This document shows, piece after piece, positions 6,698 to 13,516 of a stretch of 34,919 nucleotides of DNA; within the stretch, counting starts at the first letter, position 1; each line of letters opens with the position of its first letter. The notes beneath the pieces are model-generated. The model had not been told where the DNA came from, made no database searches, and saw nothing but the letters and a program-made list of their open reading frames with translations. The stretch covers positions 1-34,919 of the forward strand of contig JAGCGL010000090.1 of assembly GCA_017649605.1 (NCBI GenBank), given 5' to 3'. The position numbers and the translations under genes were made by a program. This stretch comes from Spirochaetia bacterium. Lineage in GTDB: Bacteria; Spirochaetota; Spirochaetia; CADAEX01.

Positions 6698-6747
6698 AAA
6701 AATTATGAGAAAAATTATAGAGAAAAGATTAAACAAGGGCCTTTATA

Positions 6748-8268
6748 TTAATTTGCCTTCTTGAAACTATATTTTTTATATACTTCCCTAAGTCGTTCAA
6801 CCTCATCTTTAAGAGTTTCAGAGAATGACTTTGTATTATCAATTGTTTCAAGTAATTTCGCTGTTGTGACCGATTTGTCATCAGAACAGAAGGCGTTTTC
6901 TATTGTCTCTTTTACAACATTCTCAATATCTGCTCCATTATATCCCTCCGTAGCCTTAAGGAGCTTAATAATATCTACTTCAGGTGTAAGTTTGCCTCTT
7001 TTTTTAAGGTGAATTTTAAATATCATTCTGCGTTCCTCAGGTTCTGGCAGTTCAACAAGGAATAATTCATCAAAGCGTCCTTTGCGTAGGAATTCTGGAG
7101 GAAGCTTGGCAATATTATTGGCAGTTGCAACAACATAGACAGAGCTTTCCTTTTCCTGTAACCAAGTCAAGAATTGGCCAAAAAGCCGGGTAGTAATATC
7201 ACTTCCTCCACCGTCACCGCCAACTCCAGCAAAGGCTTTTTCCAATTCATCAATCCAGAGGACGCAAGGCGCTACAGCTTCTGCTGTTTTAATTGCAGTA
7301 CTCAGGTTATGCTCACTCTCGCCCACATATTTCCCCATCAGTTTTCCAATATCCAATCGAAGAAGAGGAACATTGAACATACTGGCGGTTGCTTTAGCTG
7401 TAAGGCTTTTGCCACAACCTGGCATACCTATAATCAAGATTCCCTTTGGAAGATCTACCCCGAATTTTTTAGCCTCGCCAAGTTTTGAGAAAATTTTTGC
7501 TTTGTTGGTCAAATAGGTCTTAAGGTTTTCAAGCCCGCCAATATCACTAATATTTGTATTTGATGTAAAAATCTCGATAATACCGCTTTTTCGGATAATC
7601 TGTTCTTTTTCTTTAAGAACAAGTTTAACCCCCTCAAAGTCAAATGTACCTGACTGTTGATATGCATAATTGAGAATCTGCCGTATCTCAAATTCTGTTA
7701 GCCCCTTAAAAGAAACTATTAACTCATTTCTGACATTTTCATCAATTGAAATATGAAATGAATCTGTATAATCTGCAATAATAGTTGCAACTTCTTCTGC
7801 ATCCGGGAAAGGAATATCAAAAATGGTTATCATCTTCTCGATTTCTTTTGGGAGAACTAATACCGGCGAAACTAGGAAGGTGGTTATATATACACCATTT
7901 TCAAACATTGTGGTTTCTGCGATTCTTTTCAGCAGAGCTATACACTTAGGGTTATAAAAAGGGCTTTTAGAATCCAGATACTGATGAGCATCTTTAAGAA
8001 TAATAAAAATGTGTTTGGGATTATCTTTTGTGGCATAATCTTTCTGCGCAAGGATATCATCAAGAAAAGCCACAAGAGATGAATCATGTGTTTCTATTAT
8101 TTCTTTATCTGAAAAAATTCCAGCGTTTGTATATGTAAAGCATTTTGCACCATCCGCCACGCTTTCAATCAGTTTTTCTGCAATATGATGATCAAAATGA
8201 TTAATATAAATAATTGGCCGAAGCGCATTAATATAACTTGCAAGACGATTACTTAATGAAAGCTTCAT
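6748..8268 (-). CDS. AAA+ ATPase, Ycf46-like
   Basis: A 506-residue protein. The C-terminal half is an active AAA+ module: Walker A GMPGCGKS (281-288), pore-loop-like MGKYVGES (311-318), Walker B CVLWIDE (335-341), sensor-1 ATANN and arginine finger RKGRFDE (395-401). The first 230 residues resemble a degenerate AAA domain (FIILKDAHQYLD in the Walker B position, no Walker A), the arrangement of Ycf46-type proteins. Such proteins remodel other proteins, but no general substrate is known. It is the last gene of a three-gene AT-rich unit, four bases after its neighbour, so its target is probably the coiled-coil or glycine-zipper partner. Composition is clearly more AT-rich than the flanking host genes, which suggests transfer. 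Confidence 0.88.
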   Translation of the reverse strand: MKLSLSNRLASYINALRPIIYINHFDHHIAEKLIESVADGAKCFTYTNAGIFSDKEIIETHDSSLVAFLDDILAQKDYATKDNPKHIFIILKDAHQYLDSKSPFYNPKCIALLKRIAETTMFENGVYITTFLVSPVLVLPKEIEKMITIFDIPFPDAEEVATIIADYTDSFHISIDENVRNELIVSFKGLTEFEIRQILNYAYQQSGTFDFEGVKLVLKEKEQIIRKSGIIEIFTSNTNISDIGGLENLKTYLTNKAKIFSKLGEAKKFGVDLPKGILIIGMPGCGKSLTAKATASMFNVPLLRLDIGKLMGKYVGESEHNLSTAIKTAEAVAPCVLWIDELEKAFAGVGGDGGGSDITTRLFGQFLTWLQEKESSVYVVATANNIAKLPPEFLRKGRFDELFLVELPEPEERRMIFKIHLKKRGKLTPEVDIIKLLKATEGYNGADIENVVKETIENAFCSDDKSVTTAKLLETIDNTKSFSETLKDEVERLREVYKKYSFKKAN

Positions 8269-8272
8269 ATTT

Positions 8273-9427
8273 TCATATCTCCATATATATTAATTGCGCA
8301 TCAGATTTACCACTTTTAAACTCAATTCCATTAGTGAAAATGAAATGTTCATTAACATCATCAGCGGTCAATTTTTCACCAGCATTACCAACACTGCGCA
8401 ACAAACAATCTTTTGTCATTGAGATAATCATAAATACTTTTTGGGTGTCTGGTTCTATGTCATCCCAAATCTCTTCCAGAGTTGAACCTGAATAATATTT
8501 AATATAAGCTAAAGGAGGCTGGGGGATAACTGTTTCTTTAAAGATATAGAAACCCATTTTTTCAGCCTCGGAAGCAGTATAGCATCGCCGAAGAGTATAA
8601 CCATTATCTTTAAAATAACAAGCCGTTTCTTTTGATCCATGGCGTGACCGAAATAATTGTAGACTGTTTTCGTCATTAATAAATTCTGCTGTATAAGAAA
8701 ACGGTTTAAGATGATATATTAGTTTTTCCAGTATATCTTTAGGTTTCCCCTTTTTTGAGTCAATTAAACGAAAGACAACTTCCCATTCAGATGTTGTTAA
8801 CTCGTAATCATTATATATTATTTTAGTCGGTTTAATCATATTCATGATATCTTGATAAACATTTTTTTCCTCATAACCTATGAAGTCGCGAAGTTGTTTA
8901 TTAGCCATAAGAGCAAGCAATACAAGAGAATGTTTTTTAAAGCTTGAATAAAAATTTTCTTTGTCTAAAATAAGAAGATCCCGATATTTTTCATCTAATT
9001 CAACCATACCTGCTTTTAGAACAGCATAATCATTAGCATTATTTCTAAATGAAGAAATAATATTATTATACCCATCATGATAATTGTTAATAATCTTTTT
9101 TTCTTGTTCTTTCAAACCCTTTAATGACTCAAGTCGCTTTTCTTCTTCTTTTCTTATCTTAAAAAGTTCTGCGGCTGCTTTTTGAGCAGTGGTTGCATCT
9201 GCATCAAAGAATATTGTACAAAGTGCATCACAAGCTTTTCGAGCGTTGCTTTTATCTATTTTTTTTACCTCTTCAAGTTCTTTATATCCATGAGCTTCAA
9301 GCCACCTCTCCAACATCCCATTATTAAGTGTTTCAAGCAACATATCAATGTTACCATATTCTTTCAACTCTGCAAGAGATTTAATCTGCTTGTCTCCATA
9401 CTGCAAGTTAAATTTTATTGCTTTCAT
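8273..9427 (-). CDS. Coiled-coil protein of unknown function, partner of the AAA+ ATPase
   Basis: A 384-residue protein with no family I can name with certainty. The N-terminal 55 residues (IKFNLQYGDKQIKSLAELKE, then NNGMLERWLEAHGYKELEEV) look like a compact module that I recall seeing at the start of unrelated bacterial proteins, but I cannot name it. Residues about 85-130 are rich in K and E (KIRKEEEKRLESLKGLKEQE) and probably form a coiled coil. The C-terminal part is mixed alpha/beta with no visible catalytic motif. The start at 9427 has GGAGG six bases upstream; the longer open frame to 9493 runs into the preceding gene. It sits 19 bases after the glycine-zipper gene and four before the ATPase gene, so the three are one operon. 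It may be an adaptor. Confidence 0.72.
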   Translation of the reverse strand: MKAIKFNLQYGDKQIKSLAELKEYGNIDMLLETLNNGMLERWLEAHGYKELEEVKKIDKSNARKACDALCTIFFDADATTAQKAAAELFKIRKEEEKRLESLKGLKEQEKKIINNYHDGYNNIISSFRNNANDYAVLKAGMVELDEKYRDLLILDKENFYSSFKKHSLVLLALMANKQLRDFIGYEEKNVYQDIMNMIKPTKIIYNDYELTTSEWEVVFRLIDSKKGKPKDILEKLIYHLKPFSYTAEFINDENSLQLFRSRHGSKETACYFKDNGYTLRRCYTASEAEKMGFYIFKETVIPQPPLAYIKYYSGSTLEEIWDDIEPDTQKVFMIISMTKDCLLRSVGNAGEKLTADDVNEHFIFTNGIEFKSGKSDAQLIYMEI

Positions 9428-9446
9428 ATATACCTCCGCATAATTT

Positions 9447-11021
9447 TTAGCTAAATAGGGTTTTAAGTCTTGAGAAGATTTTCTTTGCTCCACTTGCGAT
9501 AGCAGAACCTACTGCTTTAATACCGATTGCAACCGTTTTTACAATTTTCTTTCCAGCGCTGAAAATAGCTTCCCCAACTACACTTCCAGCAATACCGCCG
9601 ACCAATCCACCAGCCAATCCTCCTACAGCGCTTCCAACCGGACCCAATGCAGTGCCTATGGCTGCTCCTATACTAGCACCCTTGACAGAACCGGCAAGAC
9701 CGCCTACCACACTGCATGTTGCCCGTCCTGCTTGATCAAGAGCCTGTTCTCCTGTAATTTCACCTTTTGCATATTTATAAAGTACTTTTGCATTCTCAAT
9801 TCCAACACATGCAGCTGCGGCAAGATGTCCTGCAGGGGTTTTCATAAGAAGTTTTCCAAGCCATCCACTTCTTGCGGCAACGGTTAATGCACCAGATGTT
9901 GCCACGGTCAAACCAGCACTTGCGCCGCTTTTAATTGCACTTTCGGCAAATTCTTTAACATCTTCTGCCACACTCTGATTTTCTTTGCCCGTAGCCCAAT
10001 TCCAAATACGTCTACCAACAATCCGCGCACCTTGTAAACCAACAGCAAAAAGGGCGGCTAGCCCAGCTTTCCTGCAGATTCTTTTTGCAATTGTTCCTTT
10101 GGTGAAATTATTCCATGTATAATCGTCCACCTTTCCTTCGCTTTGTGCCTTTTTCTGCATTACTTTGGCTTGTTCTTTTGAAAGGGGCTTTGATTCAATT
10201 TTTTCTGAATTTTTTGGTTTTGTAAGTTCTATTTTTTCACTTGATCCATAGATATCCTTGCCTTGGCCTTCAGGAACAAGTTTACGCTGCCCTCTATAAT
10301 TACCATTTGCAAAATAGCTTTCTGTTGTTTCTGCATCTTTGCCGTATTTTGATTGATATTTCTGTTTAATTCTTCCTTGAGAATCGCGAACAACAACATC
10401 AACAGAATTTTTACCATTAGAACTAAGAGGCTCGGCAGAAAATGCTTTTTCTTTCTGTGCAGCATCTAGATTGAATGTATTAGCATGATGTTGCTCTGCT
10501 ATAAAGCCATCTAGGTTTGGATTATGGTTGATGCTGCCATCAATGTTATGAATTGTCCGTTCCATTTGTTTGTTGGCATTATCAATGGACATATCTAGTT
10601 TCTGAGCATATGTTCCAACTTGCTTGTTTCCGGAAGCAGCGGATCCTTGTTCTATCTTAATTGCCAACCAGCTTTCATGCCGCTTCCCAGAAGCAATATG
10701 GGCGTCTAGTTCCTGCTTGTTTTTCTCATATGTATAAACAGTCCCTACGATTTCATCGGCCGTCTGTTCAATTTCGGCTTTATCTTTCCACAATTGGGGA
10801 TACCCATTGAATTTTTTCACAAGAAATTGTTTGTCTGTTGTTTCTTTATCTTTATGCACATAATCTGAAACAAATTCATATACAGTATTCTTTATTTTGG
10901 GATAATCAGTTTCTTTAATATCAAATTGTTTGACAATCTCATCGGCAGTTCTCTCATCATTATCAGCCAACCTTTCAAGCGCATCTGCGGTATTAAATAG
11001 TTCATCAGGTGTCTGATTCAT
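9447..11021 (-). CDS. Large protein with C-terminal glycine-zipper membrane region, possible effector
   Basis: A 524-residue protein. The first 160 residues are helical and charged. The middle (about 165-270) has a conserved-looking block, DGFIAEQHHANTFNLDAA through GKNSVDVVVRDSQGRIKQKY to NYRGQRKLVPEGQ, which resembles blocks in mobile-element and toxin-like proteins that I cannot name. The C-terminal 150 residues are rich in G, A and V with GxxxG and GxxxA spacing (GAAIGTALGPVGSAVGGLAG) followed by amphipathic lysine-rich helices. This is typical of membrane-inserting or pore-forming glycine zippers. There is no signal peptide. The start at 11021 has GGAGG seven bases upstream. It heads the operon with the coiled-coil and AAA+ genes. 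A membrane effector held or released by the ATPase is a reasonable model, but it is inference. Confidence 0.72.
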   Translation of the reverse strand: MNQTPDELFNTADALERLADNDERTADEIVKQFDIKETDYPKIKNTVYEFVSDYVHKDKETTDKQFLVKKFNGYPQLWKDKAEIEQTADEIVGTVYTYEKNKQELDAHIASGKRHESWLAIKIEQGSAASGNKQVGTYAQKLDMSIDNANKQMERTIHNIDGSINHNPNLDGFIAEQHHANTFNLDAAQKEKAFSAEPLSSNGKNSVDVVVRDSQGRIKQKYQSKYGKDAETTESYFANGNYRGQRKLVPEGQGKDIYGSSEKIELTKPKNSEKIESKPLSKEQAKVMQKKAQSEGKVDDYTWNNFTKGTIAKRICRKAGLAALFAVGLQGARIVGRRIWNWATGKENQSVAEDVKEFAESAIKSGASAGLTVATSGALTVAARSGWLGKLLMKTPAGHLAAAACVGIENAKVLYKYAKGEITGEQALDQAGRATCSVVGGLAGSVKGASIGAAIGTALGPVGSAVGGLAGGLVGGIAGSVVGEAIFSAGKKIVKTVAIGIKAVGSAIASGAKKIFSRLKTLFS

Positions 11022-11053
11022 TTTTTTCCTCCATAAAAAGTGAACTACTTTTC

Positions 11054-11085
11054 TTTATAGGAAGAATATAAGAATTACTTATATT
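11054..11085 (-). promoter_or_regulatory. Palindromic promoter of the glycine-zipper/AAA operon
   Basis: AATATAAG (11065-11072), spacer AATTA, CTTATATT (11078-11085) is a perfect 8-bp inverted repeat with the same 5-base spacer as the WYL-type boxes but a different arm sequence. On the minus strand TATAAA at 11059-11054 could be the -10, which puts the palindrome over the -35 region. The sequence is AT-rich, so chance is a real alternative. Confidence 0.42.
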
Positions 11086-11121
11086 TGTAAATAAAAACAA
11101 TTTATTGGGTAGGATTATTCC

Positions 11122-11841
11122 CTAAACCAGCTCCATAATCGGGTCGTAGAACAGCTCTTGATCGTTGCCGACAGCCGAGAAATGGTAGGTGTCTATACGT
11201 TTTATAGTCTTGCCGTTAAGCCGGAAGTTCTGGAGGCAGGCATTCCCAGTCCGGTCAAACACTGGCGCTCCAAGGTCTTGGGGCGGAAAAATAAGGTCCA
11301 GATATTTTTTCTTGATCTTGCATCCCCACAGGTTTGCGGTGATGATGATATCGGGAGCCAGCGCCTCAATCTCCTCGCGGACAAAGTTCCTTTGGGGCAG
11401 GTCTGAGTCGGCAAGAAACTGGTTTATCAGATTGAAGTTTGAGGTGCCGCTTTTCTCCTCTTCCGGGTTCAGATACTTTGATATGTTCATAATGGCGAAC
11501 CCGTAGTTATCTGTTGCCCGCATCTGGTTCAGGATAGTTCCCGGGCTTGGTGTCTGGTCTTGCGAATACTTCTGTCCAGTCTGGATAAGGTAAACAAGGG
11601 TAATAATTCTATTCCAGTAGTTGCCCAGGCTGTCGGTGGAATCAAGGCTTCTGAACCAAGTCAGGTCATCGGTAACTCTGTCCCCTGTGGGTGCATACCG
11701 CGATTCCCGCCCGATGAAAAGCACCTTGGGTGAGGTGCTGGAATAGCCCGGGAAGGCCCCGTCATGGGTAAAGAGCTGGGCCAGTTCCGGATTGTTCTTC
11801 TGTATAACTTTTTTCCAATTGTCTAATAGTTTTTCACTCAT
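11122..11841 (-). CDS. Hypothetical protein, possible uracil-DNA-glycosylase superfamily fold
   Basis: A 239-residue protein. PKVLFIGRES (about 39-48) and the C-terminal DTYHFSA are placed like motif 1 and motif 2 of uracil-DNA-glycosylase-fold proteins, and FGFAIMNISKY and APDIIITANLWG look like the intervening beta strands. The match is weak and the catalytic residues of a true glycosylase are not obvious, so it may only share the fold. It stands alone, 100 bases downstream of the glycine-zipper gene's start on the same strand. No Shine-Dalgarno site precedes ATG 11841; instead a consensus extended -10 ends six bases before it, suggesting a leaderless message. Composition is closer to the host genes than to the AT-rich module beside it. 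No WYL-type box is visible. Confidence 0.6.
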   Translation of the reverse strand: MSEKLLDNWKKVIQKNNPELAQLFTHDGAFPGYSSTSPKVLFIGRESRYAPTGDRVTDDLTWFRSLDSTDSLGNYWNRIITLVYLIQTGQKYSQDQTPSPGTILNQMRATDNYGFAIMNISKYLNPEEEKSGTSNFNLINQFLADSDLPQRNFVREEIEALAPDIIITANLWGCKIKKKYLDLIFPPQDLGAPVFDRTGNACLQNFRLNGKTIKRIDTYHFSAVGNDQELFYDPIMELV

Positions 11842-11847
11842 ATTTTT

Positions 11848-11856
11848 ATTATATCA
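11848..11856 (-). promoter_or_regulatory. Extended -10 promoter giving a probable leaderless transcript
   Basis: On the minus strand TG-A-TATAAT reads from 11856 to 11848, a perfect extended -10 element. Only six bases separate it from the ATG at 11841, so the message should start at or near the start codon. No clear -35 is present, which an extended -10 can tolerate. The rest of the 157-base gap up to 11998 is AT-rich with nothing else I can name. Confidence 0.55.
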
Positions 11857-11998
11857 CAAAATTTTCAGGAACACTTTTTTTTCAGCCAATATTGTTTTCA
11901 TAGCTTTTTATATTTACAGGATAAGAAAATTCTTCAAACAAGCTATTAATTTGCTAGATAACCATCATAATGCCAGAATTTTCTGAAGCTCGATAGAA

Positions 11999-12313
11999 TT
12001 AATTTTTATTGACATATATTTCCATCCTTTTTAGCGGTGACGCATTCTCTGTTTTATCGATAACAATGGTGTAGAGAAACAATGCATCTTCTGGCAGTTT
12101 GCAACGTATGGCATCGAGTGTTGAGTTGAGGTTTTCAGATGTGAAATATGAATCTGCTGTGATTTTTAAGAGCACTTTTTTTGCTTGGGCAAGAAATCCG
12201 GCAGGAGGCAATTCATCACCTTGTCCTGTCCATTTTTCTATTTCATCAGTATCATTTATTACCAGCCTGATATCTGCTTCATCCAGCTGGCCAAAGTCTT
12301 CTTGTATGTTCAT
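11999..12313 (-). CDS. Hypothetical protein of 104 residues
   Basis: I do not recognise this protein. It begins MNIQEDFGQLDEADIRLVIN and contains a region suggesting alternating helices and strands (AQAKKVLLKITADSYFTSEN, ALFLYTIVIDKTENA). There is no signal peptide, membrane segment or metal-binding motif, so it should be soluble and cytoplasmic. Start 12313 has GGAGG about eight bases upstream. Operator E with a TATAGT -10 lies directly before it, which is the best clue to its role: it should be made together with rtcB, the exonuclease and the LRAT proteins. It lies downstream of the nuclease gene on the same strand. Confidence 0.72.
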   Translation of the reverse strand: MNIQEDFGQLDEADIRLVINDTDEIEKWTGQGDELPPAGFLAQAKKVLLKITADSYFTSENLNSTLDAIRCKLPEDALFLYTIVIDKTENASPLKRMEIYVNKN

Positions 12314-12341
12314 AAAAAACCTCCGTTATGCTTTTGAGTTG

Positions 12342-12376
12342 ACTATAACGGAGGCTGTCTATCATAGTGTGATAGA
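12342..12376 (-). promoter_or_regulatory. WYL-type operator E with -10, promoter of the 104-residue gene
   Basis: TCTATCA (12358-12364), spacer TAGTG, TGATAGA (12370-12376) is a perfect 7-bp inverted repeat. The minus-strand TATAGT at 12347-12342 starts 20 bases from the centre (12367). No -35 consensus is present. Predicted start site near 12335. Confidence 0.78.
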
Positions 12377-12404
12377 ATAAGGGATTTTTACTTGATTTTG
12401 TATG

Positions 12405-13313
12405 TTAATAGCGGTTATAAATATCTTGAATGTCAGTTATATCTTCATCAGAAACCCTATCTTTAATTATTTCTAGAACTTTTTTGTCTATTAACGCCTT
12501 ATCTCCATCAAATAACTCATCTTTTTTTACTGAAAAATAATACCAGCCATCATCGAAAAACAAGGGTTTCACTTTAGGATTGGAATCTCGATCACCCAAC
12601 TCATTATTGTTACACTTTTCTGCAATGCATAAAGAAAAAAATTTTTTATCTTCTCTATATTTTGGAATGAACCCAATAAAATAATCATTTTGAGGCCTTA
12701 AAGTACTGTAATAAAAGCCAATGCCCCATTGATCCTTTTGGCAACTAATGTTTTGCCTTTTGGATTTAGTTAAAACATCTTTAATTGAGTTTAATACTTC
12801 ATCTATTTTTTTATTATCTTTAGAAGAAAAAGAAATAGACTTAATGTTAATCTCTACAAAGGCGTCTATCTGGTCTTTAAAATCAGATTTTTCTCTTATT
12901 TCTTCCCATGTGATTATTGTTGCCCAATCCTGCAGCTCGGTTTTTTTATAGTAAGAGTCTGGAATAATAAATATTAGGGGGATTCCATGAATCGTTGAAG
13001 TTTTATGATATTCTTTTTCTCTTTTCTGAGAATCTTGAAGATTTTCTCTTTGATTTGCTTTTATTTCAATCATCAATTTAGGTTTGTGCTCGCCATGAAA
13101 TCGAGCAATAATATCTATTTCCGCATTCTTCATTTCTTTATAACGAAGTGGACTATGGGTACAATCAAAAAATTCTAATTTTTCAGTAGTTTTTTTATCA
13201 ATTATCTTCTTTTTTTTGTTAATTAGACTAATAAAGTTTTTTCTAAAGGTAATATCTTTATTTAATTCTGAAACTAAAATGCTTGTTATACTGTTTGAAT
13301 TGGTTTTTGCCAT
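12405..13313 (-). CDS. PD-(D/E)XK nuclease-superfamily-like protein
   Basis: A 302-residue AT-rich gene. Residues about 60-95 contain NAEIDIIARFHGEHKP followed by LMIEIKANQRE, the E...D-(x)n-E-x-K pattern of PD-(D/E)XK nucleases, with the strand-hairpin-strand expected between D and E-x-K. The following HGIPLIFIIPDSYY and WATIITWEEI fit the core beta strands. The C-terminal half (GIGFYYSTLRPQNDYFIGFI, FDDGWYYFSV) could be a recognition or partner domain; I do not know it. Members of this superfamily act in restriction, defence and repair. Start 13313 has TAGGAG nine bases upstream. Operator H with a perfect TATAAT precedes it, so it probably belongs to the WYL regulon. It is divergent from the WYL gene. 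Its composition suggests recent acquisition. Confidence 0.7.
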   Translation of the reverse strand: MAKTNSNSITSILVSELNKDITFRKNFISLINKKKKIIDKKTTEKLEFFDCTHSPLRYKEMKNAEIDIIARFHGEHKPKLMIEIKANQRENLQDSQKREKEYHKTSTIHGIPLIFIIPDSYYKKTELQDWATIITWEEIREKSDFKDQIDAFVEINIKSISFSSKDNKKIDEVLNSIKDVLTKSKRQNISCQKDQWGIGFYYSTLRPQNDYFIGFIPKYREDKKFFSLCIAEKCNNNELGDRDSNPKVKPLFFDDGWYYFSVKKDELFDGDKALIDKKVLEIIKDRVSDEDITDIQDIYNRY

Positions 13314-13335
13314 ACTCTAAGGCTCCTATATTTTC

Positions 13336-13370
13336 ATTATATCATTATTTCTTTATCAAAGATTGATAAA
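13336..13370 (-). promoter_or_regulatory. WYL-type operator H with -10, promoter of the nuclease-like gene
   Basis: TTTATCA (13352-13358), spacer AAGAT, TGATAAA (13364-13370) is a perfect 7-bp inverted repeat with the shared core but without the CACTC flank. The minus-strand TATAAT at 13341-13336 starts 20 bases from the centre (13361). It is the most divergent box in its arms, so binding may be weaker. Confidence 0.62.
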
Positions 13371-13472
13371 TATCAAATATATTAAAATATAACATCCCGC
13401 TTTTCCTCCGCTAAATTGAGTTTTGTTCAATTTTCTGGAGAAAATCAAGCATTATTGATGCTTTTTTTATTT

Positions 13473-13509
13473 CACTCTATCATCAAATGATAGAGTATGA
13501 TATTATAAA
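13473..13509 (+). promoter_or_regulatory. WYL-type operator F with -10, promoter of the WYL regulator
   Basis: CACTCTATCA (13473-13482), spacer TCAAA, TGATAGAGT (13488-13496) is a 9-bp perfect inverted repeat. TATAAA at 13504-13509 starts 19 bases after the centre (13485) and ends seven bases before the ATG at 13517. The regulator gene therefore carries the box of its own predicted regulon, and its message should be nearly leaderless. Confidence 0.8.
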
Positions 13510-13516
13510 AAATACC

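Noticed and set aside
11941..11990. CAGAA-AA-TTCTG repeat after the 104-residue gene as a terminator
   Set aside because: The stem is only five bases with a two-base loop and no T tract on the proper side.
13487..13516. Upstream ATG as the start of the WYL gene
   Set aside because: It lies within the operator's right arm and before the -10 element, so it would not be on the predicted message.
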